Below are positions 7,245 to 14,944 of a stretch of 43,689 bases of DNA, piece after piece. The stretch's first letter is position 1. Each line of letters opens with the position of its first letter. The stretch lies in the NCBI GenBank assembly GCA_028291615.1, contig JAQGHM010000014.1:1-43689 (forward strand), given 5' to 3'. Source of the DNA: Phycisphaerales bacterium (GTDB lineage Bacteria; Planctomycetota; Phycisphaerae; Tepidisphaerales; Tepidisphaeraceae). The notes beneath the pieces are model-generated. The model did not search any database. It was not told where the DNA came from and saw only the letters and a program-made list of their open reading frames with translations. A program made the translations under genes and the position numbers.

Positions 7245-8468
7245 CACACGTAAGAGGTTCATTTCGATCGGCGCCCAAGTCGCCAGTAAAATCGGCGGAC
7301 GGCGCAAAAACTTCAGACAGGGACATTGATCCACCGGAAATCCCGGCGGACCGATTAGTCGCCTGAGTCCCTCACGACGCCGAAGGGCACGAGCGATCCC
7401 GCGACCCGCACTGCAGGCCCGCCGCGGAATCAAGCGCAAAGCCCACGGGCGCCAAGGCGCGTCAGAAATGGCGCGGCGGAGACCGGCGCGATGAAGACCT
7501 GAGAGAAGCGAAAAGCCCATGGCAGGAATGGCTGGTGGATTCGATCGGCCCTGTGCGTAAAAGCTATAGCGGGGCCGGCAGATCACACGGCACGGTTCGT
7601 CCGCGGGGCCAAACCCCAGGAGCCGCGGCCACAAACCCTTGGTCCGCCCTATCAGGTGGACCCCGCGACGATGAAACTCGCGGCGGCACGTGGCGAAACG
7701 GCAGGTGGGTGCGACGAAGGCCGACGAGGCGTCGTCACCCGCGGGCGGAAGTAAAACTGCGAAGGGAACAGATGAATCCCACGGGCGTCGCCGGGACTTT
7801 GACGGTCCCGGCCAGGTCGCGAGAACAGCCCGGCGCGGGCCCGGTACGTGAGCCGAAAGAAATCGGCCGCGAATGACCCGCGCGGGCGGCGTCTCCAACG
7901 CACGCAATTGAAAGCACCGGAGACGCGAGGCGCTAAAAACCGCATGGGCGAGCCGACTTCCTGGCGTGGGTGCCGAGGTCGGAACAACGCCGCAGCGGGA
8001 TGGCCCGGAGCAGGTAACTCCGGGCGGTACGGCGCGACCGGCGAACGCCGAAGGGACAAGGCGAAACCTCAAGAGAGGCGCCTGCCGGCCTGTCCGCATT
8101 GATGATGCGGGCGGATATAGCCGACGGGCCGGTGACGCGAAGGCGACCTGTGCACAAAGCGCGGGTCGGGCGCTGAAGCGAGCGCCGCGAACAGAGGCCG
8201 ACGTGGACGACGCGCAAGGATGGGAAGTCAGCGTCGCGAAACGTCAATCAGCGGATCCGGTCGGGCAAACCAATAGCCCGCGGGCGATCCGCCGATGAGT
8301 GCCTCGGGACAGCGGCGAATCGCACGAGTGCTCGGAGCACGTCGGCCAGCAATGGCGGCGGGCTCGTCCGACGTCGGCCGCGATCCTCTGAAGAGGACGG
8401 ACGATTGAAAGTTAGAATCTCAGCCTTGCTCGAACGAGAGCGACCGGATAACGGTCGCTCTTTTTATT
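7245..8468 (+). ncRNA. Candidate large structured non-coding RNA (about 1.2 kb), class unknown
   Basis: No convincing protein is encoded here: the open frames on both strands are Arg/Pro/Gly-rich and match no family I know. The DNA is packed with perfect stems: 7707-7716 with 7730-7740 (one bulge), 7790-7797 with 7805-7812, 7889-7896 with 7919-7926, 8003-8010 with 8018-8025, 8094-8099 with 8105-8110, and 8169-8174 with 8181-8186. It ends in a strong intrinsic terminator read on the plus strand, and a weak promoter-like pair precedes it. I see no RNase P or tmRNA signature, no group II domain V and no reverse-transcriptase frame. It could belong to a large ornate RNA class (GOLLD, ROOL, OLE type) or be new. 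The 5' end is approximate. Confidence 0.65.
8438..8465 (+). terminator. Intrinsic terminator of the large RNA
   Basis: GAGCGACCG (8438-8446), loop GATAA, CGGTCGCTC (8452-8460), then TTTTT: a perfect 9-bp GC-rich stem with a U-tract. It works only on the plus strand and does not follow any protein gene, so it marks the 3' end of the non-coding transcript. Confidence 0.85.
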
Positions 8469-8485
8469 GGGTCGCCTTAGCGAGT

Positions 8486-8513
8486 TTGACATTGACCCCG
8501 CCCGTCCTAAAAT
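8486..8513 (+). promoter_or_regulatory. Strong sigma-70-like promoter
   Basis: TTGACA (8486-8491), 16-nt spacer, TAAAAT (8508-8513). This is the best promoter match I found in the window. Transcription would start near 8520, just before the leader ORF ribosome site AGGAG (8522-8526). Confidence 0.7.
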
Positions 8514-8533
8514 CGCCTGTCAGGAGATCCGAG

Positions 8534-8593
8534 ATGGCGGCGTTACCCTTCATTACTGGAATTCAAATTCGGCGAGGAAACGGCTGCGCCTAA
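8534..8593 (+). CDS. Putative 19-aa leader peptide with three Ile codons
   Basis: A 19-codon ORF reading MAALPFITGIQIRRGNGCA, preceded by AGGAG at 8522-8526 with 7-nt spacing. It lies between a strong promoter and an intrinsic terminator. Ile ATT codons sit at 8552, 8561 and 8567, and ileS is the second gene downstream. The bases 8588-8596 (GCCTAAGGG), spanning the stop codon, can pair at 7 of 9 positions with the 5' arm of the terminator stem. A ribosome stalled at the Ile codons would leave that segment free, whereas one reaching the stop would cover it. This is the arrangement of a leader-peptide attenuator. It may instead be a small RNA or an unrelated small protein. Confidence 0.5.
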   Translation: MAALPFITGIQIRRGNGCA

Positions 8594-8620
8594 GGGACCG
8601 CGTTTGATGTAATCACAACG

Positions 8621-8649
8621 ACCCTGAAGCGACGGCTTCAGGGTTTTTT
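8621..8649 (+). terminator. Intrinsic terminator / attenuator before the MATE gene
   Basis: ACCCTGAAGC (8621-8630), loop GACG, GGCTTCAGGGT (8635-8644), followed by a six-T run: a 10-bp perfect stem ending only 18 nt before the MATE start. Downstream genes therefore need read-through or another promoter, which suggests conditional termination. Confidence 0.85.
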
Positions 8650-8667
8650 GTTGGACGGGATCAGCTC

Positions 8668-10116
8668 ATGAATCTGGCGGCGGTGGAAATCCCGGAGGGC
8701 GGAGCGGAACTGTCGCCGGCGCGGCGGCCGCTGGTCGAACTACTGCTGCTGGCGATGCCGACGATGGCCCAGATGGCCTCGTACACGCTCATGCAGTTTG
8801 GCGACACGTGGATGCTCTCGCGCCTGGGCGTGACAGAACCGACGGCGGCGGGGAACGCGGGACTCTTTGCGTTCTCGATCATCGGGTTCGGCGTCGGCGT
8901 GCTCTTCTGCGTGAACACGCTGGTCAGCCAGCACTACGGGCAGAAGGATTATGCTTCCTGCGGCCGCTACCTTTGGCAGGGGGTTTGGTTCGGCGTTCTC
9001 TTTGGATTGCTATCGCTCATCTCGCTCCCTTTCGCGCCGCACCTGTTCCGTTTCATCGGGCACGAGCCGCGCTTGGCGGGGATGGAATCGACGTTCTTCC
9101 GGATTACGGTTTCGGCGACGGTGATCAAGCTGGCGGCGGTGGCGTTCGGGCAATTCCTGATGGCGATCAACCGGCCATGGGTTGTGATGCTGGCCGCGGT
9201 GTGCGGCGTGAGCGCGAACGCAGGCGTGAATTATTTCCTGATCTTCGGGCATGGCGGTTTCCCGGCGATGGGCGTCGCTGGGGCGGCGTGGGGAACGAAC
9301 ATCGGCGTGACCGTCGAGATGCTGGTGCTGCTGGGCGTTGTGATGACGCCCGCGATCCGCCAGCGGTACAACACGCTTGACCTGACGCTCCGACATCATC
9401 AGATCCGGACTCTGCTCAAGATCGGCCTGCCGTCGGGCGTGCAGATCGTCGCCGACGTGCTGGCGTGGAGTCTTTTCAGCTTCTGGGTGATGGCGGAGTT
9501 TGGCACCAAGGCGATGGCGGCGAACATCTTCCTCTTCCGCTACATCAGCGTCAGCTTCATGCCCGCGTTCGGCATCTCGACCGCGGTAACGGCATTGGTC
9601 GGTCGATATATCGGGGCGGGCAAACCGGAGATCGCTGAGCAGCGCGCGCACCTTGGGTTCTACGTGAGCGCGGTCTACATGGTCGCGTGCGGGCTGGTTT
9701 ACATCTTCGGGCGGAATGTGCTGATGAAGTTGTTTACGCACGACCCGGAGGTGTTGAAGATTGGCGCGCTGTTGTTGATCTTCGGCGGCATCTACCAACT
9801 TTTCGACGCGATGTACATTGTTTACAACGGCGCGCTGCGCGGCGCGGGGGACACGTTCGTCCCTGCGGTGGCGACGGCGGTGCTCTGTTGGGGGATCGCG
9901 GTGTGTGGCGGCTATGCGGTAGCACGGCTTTGGCCGAACTTGGGGCCGGGTGGGCCGTGGACGGTGGCGAGCATTTACGGCGTGATCTTGGGCGTCTTCA
10001 TGTTCGTGCGCTTCAAGGCAGGGGGGTGGAAGGCGATCCGCTTGGACAGGCAGGGGGCGTTCGCTAAAGTACCGGGCTTTGACGTTTTACCCGCGACGCA
10101 GACGAGTGGTCAGTAG
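8668..10116 (+). CDS. MATE family multidrug/cation efflux transporter
   Basis: Polytopic inner-membrane transporter of the MATE (NorM/DinF) family, 482 aa, close to family length with about 12 hydrophobic segments. The first repeat starts LVELLLLAMPTMAQMASYTL with the downstream SQHYGQKDY signature; the second repeat begins at IGLPSGVQIVADVLAWSLF. Such proteins export drugs or organic cations using Na+ or H+ gradients; the substrate here cannot be told. It follows a promoter-leader-terminator unit and precedes ileS by 27 bp in the same direction, so the two are probably co-transcribed. The ribosome site is weak (GGACGGG about 9 nt before ATG). The codon third positions are G-rich. Confidence 0.88.
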   Translation: MNLAAVEIPEGGAELSPARRPLVELLLLAMPTMAQMASYTLMQFGDTWMLSRLGVTEPTAAGNAGLFAFSIIGFGVGVLFCVNTLVSQHYGQKDYASCGRYLWQGVWFGVLFGLLSLISLPFAPHLFRFIGHEPRLAGMESTFFRITVSATVIKLAAVAFGQFLMAINRPWVVMLAAVCGVSANAGVNYFLIFGHGGFPAMGVAGAAWGTNIGVTVEMLVLLGVVMTPAIRQRYNTLDLTLRHHQIRTLLKIGLPSGVQIVADVLAWSLFSFWVMAEFGTKAMAANIFLFRYISVSFMPAFGISTAVTALVGRYIGAGKPEIAEQRAHLGFYVSAVYMVACGLVYIFGRNVLMKLFTHDPEVLKIGALLLIFGGIYQLFDAMYIVYNGALRGAGDTFVPAVATAVLCWGIAVCGGYAVARLWPNLGPGGPWTVASIYGVILGVFMFVRFKAGGWKAIRLDRQGAFAKVPGFDVLPATQTSGQ

Positions 10117-10143
10117 GCGAAATTTCCGGCAGCAAGTGCAGTT

Positions 10144-13020
10144 ATGTCAACCGAAACGCAACCGCAGGAGAAGAAGAGTTACAAGGAGACGCTGAACCTT
10201 CCGCAAACGGATTTTGCGATGAAGGCAGACCTTGTCACGAGCGAGCCCGCGCGCCTGCAGAAGTGGCGGGAGATGCACCTGTATAAACGGCTGCTATTGG
10301 CGCGTTCGGAATCGCCCAAGGGGAAGTGGATCCTGCACGATGGCCCGCCGTTCGCCAATGGCGACATCCACATCGGGCACCTGATCAACAAGACGCTGAA
10401 GGACGTGATCCTGCGATTCCGCACGATGCAGGGATACCAGACGCCGTACGTGCCGGGGTGGGACTGCCACGGGTTGCCGATCGAGCACAAAATCCAACAG
10501 GAACTGGGTCCGAAGCTGCGCGAGATGAGCACCGTCGAGGTGCGCCGCAAATGCCACGAGTACGCGGCGAAGTACGTGAAGATCCAGAGCGAGCAGTTCC
10601 AGCGGCTTGGCATCCTGGGCGAGTGGGACGATCCGTACCTGACGATGGAAAAGGGGTACGAGGCGGGGACGCTGGAGGTGTTCGCGAAGTTCGTGGAGAA
10701 CGGCCTGGTTTACAAGCAGCTCAAACCGGTGCCGTGGTCGGTGTCGAACCAGACGGCGCTGGCGGATGCGGAACTGGAATATAAGGACGTGGAAGACCCG
10801 AGCGTGTACGTCGAATTTCCGGCGGTCGATCCGGTGCGGCTTCACGAGGTGTTTTCGGGGGGGATGGGGAAGTCGGAATTGCCGGTGTCGTTCCTGGTAT
10901 GGACGACGACGCCTTGGACGCTGCCGGCTAATTTGGCGATCGCGGTGCACGCGGATGTGGAATATGCGCTGGTCGCCTACGACGAGCGCGCGGTGGTACT
11001 GGCGACGGATTTGGTGAAGCAGGTCTTCGCGCTGCGGCCTGATCTGCGGCACGACATCATCGCAACGGTTCACGGGCGCGACTTGCTGGGGTTGCAATAT
11101 CGCCACCCGTTCATCGATCGGGTCGGGCGGATCGTTGAGGCTGAGTATGTGACCACGACCGACGGCACGGGTCTGGTTCACACCGCGCCGGGACATGGCG
11201 AGGAAGACTACAACACCGGCGTGCGCGAGGGGCTGGAGACGTATAGCCCGGTGCTGGCGAACGGGCGATTTGATGATACTGCGCCGGAGTTTGTGCGCGG
11301 CAAGACGGTGTGGGAAGCTAACCCGCTGATCGCGCAGAATCTTAAGGATCAGGGGGCGCTGTTTGCAGAGGTGAAGATCCGGCACAGTTATCCGCACGAC
11401 TGGCGGAGCAAGAAGCCCATCATCTTCCGCGCGACCGAGCAGTGGTTCATCGCGATGGACAAGCCATTTTCGTTTGAGGGCGAGGCAGAGACGGTCTCCA
11501 TGCGCGAGCGTGCCAAGCGCGCGTGTAGCGACCACGTCGACTTCGTCCCCGACTGGGGCAGAGCGCGCTTGTTGGGGATGCTCGAATCGCGGCCGGATTG
11601 GTGCGTTTCGCGGCAGCGCGCGTGGGGATTGCCGATCCCAGTGTTTTATAACGACAAGGATGAGCCGTTGCTTTCGAAGGAGTCGGTGTTGGCGGTATCG
11701 CATCGCTTCCGCGAGCATGGGTCGGACGCATGGTTTACGCTCTCGCCGCAGGAATTGCTGGGGCACGATTTTCCGTATCCGCCCGGTTTTGAACCGGAAA
11801 AGCTGCGCAAGGAGCAGGACATCTTTGACGTCTGGTTTGAGTCGGGCAGCTCGTGGCATTCGGTTTTGCAGCGGCGGACGTACCTGCAATTCCCGGCTGA
11901 TCTGTATCTCGAGGGCTCGGATCAACATCGCGGTTGGTTCCAGCTTTCGCTGCTGCCGAGCATCGGGTTCAACGGGGTTGCGCCGTTCAAAGCGGTGCTG
12001 ACGCACGGGTTTGCGGTCAAGCCGGACGGGACGAAGGTTTCGAAGAGCGACAAGGAATATGTGACGGCGACGCAGGAGATCGATCGGCACGGTGCGGACG
12101 TATTGCGGCTTTGGTGCTGCTCGGTCGATTACCAGCACGACCTGCCAGTGAGCCCGGCGATGATCAAGGAATTCGGCGACAAGTGCCGCAAGATCCGCAA
12201 CACGTTGCGGTACCTGATGTCGAACCTTTATGACTTTAATCCGCAGACGGATGCGGCTCAGGTGACGGCGTCGAGTTTGGATGGATGGGCGTCGGCGGCG
12301 CTGGATAAGTTGATCGTCGAGGTGACCGCGGCGTATGAGCAATACGAGCTGCACCGAGTCTTCCGGCTGTTGCACGAGTTCTGCGCGGTGGAGATCAGCG
12401 CGATCTACGGCAACGCGATGAAGGATCGTCTTTATTGCGAAGCGCCGGACTCGCCGTTGCGGCGGCGTTCGCAAACGGTGATGCACCGGATGCTGGTGGC
12501 GATCACCAAGCTGCTGGCGCCGATGCTGGTGTATAGCGCTGACGAGGCGTGGGAGCACATCCAACACAAACCCCTGGAAGATGCGCGGTGCGAGAGCGTG
12601 CATCTGACGTTGCTGCCGCAGCCGTCGGGTGAAGAGGTCTCGGAGAAGCAGGAGGCGGAGTGGCGGCTGATCATGGAGCTGCGCGATCAAGCGTTACTGC
12701 AGCTCGACAAGTTGAAGAAGGAAGCGGGATTGAACAAGGCGCTGGATGCGGAGGTGATCTTCTACGTTGACGATGCGGAACTGCGTCGGCATCTGGAGGC
12801 ATATGGGGTGGACTTGGCGGATGTGGTCGGCGCGGGGTTCCACTCGTTTGCGGAGAAGGATACGCCCGGGCCGGCCGTCGAAGTGAAAGTGCTCGACCGG
12901 CGCGAGACGTATGCGGTATGCGCGCGGAGTTGGAAGCGGCGGCCGGATGTGGGAAGCGACGCTGAATACCCCGACCTGTGCCTTCGCGACGCGCTGGCGG
13001 TGAAGGGGTTGAAGAAGTGA
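10144..13020 (+). CDS. ileS: Isoleucyl-tRNA synthetase
   Basis: Class I aminoacyl-tRNA synthetase, 958 aa, charging tRNA-Ile in the cytoplasm. The HIGH motif appears in PPFANGDIHIGHLINKTLKD, the editing (CP1) domain contains VWTTTPWTLPANLAIAV and GTGLVHTAPGHGEEDY, and the KMSKS loop reads KVSKSDKE. The C-terminal zinc-finger region is recognisable but has kept only Cys926 and Cys946; the partners are Ser929 and Asp949 where CxxC pairs are expected. Length and the FANGDIHIG context point to the bacterial (E. coli-like) type. No ribosome site is visible before ATG 10144. Its last bases overlap the purN start. Confidence 0.95.
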   Translation: MSTETQPQEKKSYKETLNLPQTDFAMKADLVTSEPARLQKWREMHLYKRLLLARSESPKGKWILHDGPPFANGDIHIGHLINKTLKDVILRFRTMQGYQTPYVPGWDCHGLPIEHKIQQELGPKLREMSTVEVRRKCHEYAAKYVKIQSEQFQRLGILGEWDDPYLTMEKGYEAGTLEVFAKFVENGLVYKQLKPVPWSVSNQTALADAELEYKDVEDPSVYVEFPAVDPVRLHEVFSGGMGKSELPVSFLVWTTTPWTLPANLAIAVHADVEYALVAYDERAVVLATDLVKQVFALRPDLRHDIIATVHGRDLLGLQYRHPFIDRVGRIVEAEYVTTTDGTGLVHTAPGHGEEDYNTGVREGLETYSPVLANGRFDDTAPEFVRGKTVWEANPLIAQNLKDQGALFAEVKIRHSYPHDWRSKKPIIFRATEQWFIAMDKPFSFEGEAETVSMRERAKRACSDHVDFVPDWGRARLLGMLESRPDWCVSRQRAWGLPIPVFYNDKDEPLLSKESVLAVSHRFREHGSDAWFTLSPQELLGHDFPYPPGFEPEKLRKEQDIFDVWFESGSSWHSVLQRRTYLQFPADLYLEGSDQHRGWFQLSLLPSIGFNGVAPFKAVLTHGFAVKPDGTKVSKSDKEYVTATQEIDRHGADVLRLWCCSVDYQHDLPVSPAMIKEFGDKCRKIRNTLRYLMSNLYDFNPQTDAAQVTASSLDGWASAALDKLIVEVTAAYEQYELHRVFRLLHEFCAVEISAIYGNAMKDRLYCEAPDSPLRRRSQTVMHRMLVAITKLLAPMLVYSADEAWEHIQHKPLEDARCESVHLTLLPQPSGEEVSEKQEAEWRLIMELRDQALLQLDKLKKEAGLNKALDAEVIFYVDDAELRRHLEAYGVDLADVVGAGFHSFAEKDTPGPAVEVKVLDRRETYAVCARSWKRRPDVGSDAEYPDLCLRDALAVKGLKK

Positions 13021-13661
13021 ATCCGCGGCGGCCGCTTAGGATTGCAGTACTGCTCAGCGGTGGCGGGCGGACGCTGCAGAATTTCATCGACCTGCGCGCG
13101 ACGGGTGAATTACCGATTGAGATTCCGATCGTGATCGGATCGAAGGCAAATCTGGTCGGTCTGGAGCGGGCGGCCAACGCGAAGATCGCCACCGAAGCGG
13201 TAGACCGAAGACAATTCGAAACGCTGGGCCATTATTGCGACAACATCTTCGGGCTTTGCGATGAAGCGGGAGTGGACCTGATCTGCCTTGCGGGGTGGCT
13301 GTGTTTGTTGCACGTGCCGGAGCGCTACCTTGGGCGGGCGATGAACATTCACCCGGCGTTGCTGCCGAGCTTTGGCGGCAAGGGGATGTTTGGGCATCGC
13401 GTTCACCAATCGGTGATCGACCATGGCTGCAAGGTTTCCGGGTGCACGGTGCATTTTCTGGACAACAGTTATGACACCGGGCCGATCATCCTGCAGCGGA
13501 CCTGCCCGGTGCTGGACGATGACACCGCCGACACGCTGGCGGCGCGGGTGTTTGAGCAGGAGACGATCGCGTACCCGGAGGCGATTCGGCTGTTCGGACA
13601 GGGGCGTCTGAAGATTGAGGGGTCGCGGGTGCGGATTCTTCCCGAGCCATCCGCTCACTGA
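13017..13661 (+). CDS. purN: Phosphoribosylglycinamide formyltransferase
   Basis: GAR transformylase, 214 aa, the third step of purine synthesis, moving a formyl group from 10-formyl-THF to glycinamide ribonucleotide. The phosphate loop is VLLSGGGRTLQNFIDL. The catalytic Asn-His pair is in MNIHPALLPSFGGKGMFG and the conserved Asp region is VHFLDNSYDTGPIIL. GTG 13017 is chosen because it overlaps the ileS stop as GTGA, with purine-rich GGGGTTGAAGAA just before, implying translational coupling. A start at 12978 would add residues that do not fit the family. Its end overlaps the convergent lipoprotein gene by 7 bp. Confidence 0.9.
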   Translation: MNPRRPLRIAVLLSGGGRTLQNFIDLRATGELPIEIPIVIGSKANLVGLERAANAKIATEAVDRRQFETLGHYCDNIFGLCDEAGVDLICLAGWLCLLHVPERYLGRAMNIHPALLPSFGGKGMFGHRVHQSVIDHGCKVSGCTVHFLDNSYDTGPIILQRTCPVLDDDTADTLAARVFEQETIAYPEAIRLFGQGRLKIEGSRVRILPEPSAH

Positions 13662-14383
13662 TTGGGAGCGGGTTTCACGTGCGACGCGAGTGACGCTGTG
13701 CGGGAATTGGATCCGGTCGCGTAGCCGCCGCCGGTGGTGGCGCGGGTGGGCATGGATGTGGGCTGCGTTGCAGAGTGCGCCGATGCGGTGTCGCCGGCAG
13801 GGGCAGGTTCTTTCAGCCTGAAGCTGGAGGAAAGCACCATGCCTTCGACGCGGCATCCGAGGCGGGCGAGCCATTGGGCGGTGAAGTGGTTGCAGTTGTG
13901 GCCTACGCCGTAGGGTTCGTCGTCTTTCACGAAATACAACTGGTGCACGGGGGAGTAGACGATGGAGTCCAGGCGCGCGGAGAAGCGCTGCTCGAGCGCT
14001 CGCTCGAGTTCTTCAACCTTTTCTCGCGGGGCGTCGAAGCGCAGGATCGTCTTCGCGCCCAGCGCCTCTTTCAAGCCGGGCTGGTTGACTTCGCGATCGA
14101 GCATCCGGCGGCCCATAGTCGCCTGGTCCGATGCCATGAGGGCATGAAGGGCGGTGCCGACCGATTTCTGGTTTTGGCCGAAGTAGGTCCAATCGCCGTA
14201 GGCGTACTCGATCATCCCGCCGCTATCGGGGCGGGGGAGGATCAGCGTGCTGTGATAACCGTAGTCGGCGATGAGGACGGGGACGGCGTCTTTGGCCGCG
14301 ATGGCCGGCGGTACGATGACGGGCGCGCAGCCGCCGGCGGCAAGGCAGAAGAGCAGGAAGATGCAGAGTCGCCGATGGGTCAT
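13655..14383 (-). CDS. Putative lipoprotein, DUF2459-like
   Basis: 242-aa predicted lipoprotein: a signal peptide with a lipobox ending LAAGGC, so the mature N-terminus would be the lipidated Cys. The body begins VPVLIADYGYHSTLILP and continues with MIEYAYGDWTYFGQ, reminiscent of the HGWHT...GWGD pattern of DUF2459 proteins. A later GHNCNHFTAQWLARLGC resembles the Cys/His motif of papain-like NlpC-type folds. The last 45 residues are Ser/Thr/Pro-rich and probably disordered. It lies downstream of a DoxX gene on the same strand and converges on purN with a 7-bp overlap. Function is unknown; the family link is from pattern memory and should be treated as moderate. Confidence 0.7.
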   Translation of the reverse strand: MTHRRLCIFLLFCLAAGGCAPVIVPPAIAAKDAVPVLIADYGYHSTLILPRPDSGGMIEYAYGDWTYFGQNQKSVGTALHALMASDQATMGRRMLDREVNQPGLKEALGAKTILRFDAPREKVEELERALEQRFSARLDSIVYSPVHQLYFVKDDEPYGVGHNCNHFTAQWLARLGCRVEGMVLSSSFRLKEPAPAGDTASAHSATQPTSMPTRATTGGGYATGSNSRTASLASHVKPAPNQ

Positions 14384-14398
14384 GACACTTTCAATACT

Positions 14399-14911
14399 TC
14401 ACAACCCCGCCGGCCGTTGGTTGACCTCTTCGGTGACGACCACCTTGCGGCGGGGGCGGAAGAGGAATCCGTCAACCGAAAGCCGCCCCGGCCCGCATAG
14501 AGCCAGGGCCAGCGCAGTCCCAACATAGACCAAGTTCGGATGAAACGGGAGCTTTGCGTCGGGCACAAGCGTGGCCGTCACGCCTGTGTACAGGGTGAAG
14601 CTGATCAGCAGGAGCGCGATGATCGTCGCTGCCACGCGCGTCAGCAGGCCCACGATCAGCAGGATGCCCACGGAGAGTTCCACCCAGGGGAGATAGGTCA
14701 GGTACATGCGCGCCAGGTGCTCGGGCAGAAACTTTGTTGCCGAGGGGAGCATGGCGTTGACGAAGTTGCCTACGCCCATGCTGAGCTTCGCCGCCGCCGC
14801 TAAAATGAAGTAGGCCCCGAGAGGAATTCGTGCTAGCAAAAGACCAATGCTGGTGGCCATCGAATGTCTCATGACGGTCGTTGTCGTCGTCGTGTCGCTT
14901 TCAAGTGCCAT
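14399..14911 (-). CDS. DoxX family membrane protein
   Basis: 170-aa integral membrane protein with about four hydrophobic helices: LLLARIPLGAYFILAAAAKL, YLPWVELSVGILLIVGLLTR, AATIIALLLISFTLYTGV and LVYVGTALALALCGPGRLS. The pattern RIPLGAYFILAAAAKL...E...G.LLIVGLLTR and the final GPGRLSVDG is typical of DoxX/DoxD-like proteins, whose roles range from thiosulfate:quinone oxidoreduction to oxidative-stress complexes; the specific role here is unknown. ATG 14911 has GGAGAA just upstream on the minus strand. An internal Met would give a form 14 residues shorter. Confidence 0.8.
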   Translation of the reverse strand: MALESDTTTTTTVMRHSMATSIGLLLARIPLGAYFILAAAAKLSMGVGNFVNAMLPSATKFLPEHLARMYLTYLPWVELSVGILLIVGLLTRVAATIIALLLISFTLYTGVTATLVPDAKLPFHPNLVYVGTALALALCGPGRLSVDGFLFRPRRKVVVTEEVNQRPAGL

Positions 14912-14944
14912 GACTTCTCCAATTCGACTGCTGGCGCGCAGGAC

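Noticed and set aside
7535..7876. Plus-strand 113-aa open frame inside the structured region
   Set aside because: Arg/Gly/Pro-rich, no ribosome site, and its codons coincide with perfect stem arms; better explained as non-coding RNA.
7071..8099. Long minus-strand open frame (342 codons) across the structured region
   Set aside because: Composition is Arg/Pro/Ala/Ser-rich with no recognisable fold. It overlaps the end of lpdA and runs against the terminator direction, so it is a by-product of GC-rich structured RNA.
7245..8468. Group II intron, RNase P RNA or tmRNA as identity of the large RNA
   Set aside because: I could not find a domain V-like 34-nt stem, an intron-encoded reverse transcriptase, the RNase P core segments, or the tmRNA acceptor/tag features. 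This was by eye only.
8514..8650. 4.5S/SRP RNA, 6S RNA or a known riboswitch as the short RNA before the MATE gene
   Set aside because: None of the conserved cores (SRP GGAAGCAGCC-type loop, guanidine-I, fluoride, c-di-GMP) could be matched by eye. The short ORF with a ribosome site explains the layout better.
10294..12690. 798-codon minus-strand open frame opposite ileS
   Set aside because: Arg/His/Leu/Gln-rich shadow of a GC-rich gene whose plus-strand frame has every IleRS motif.
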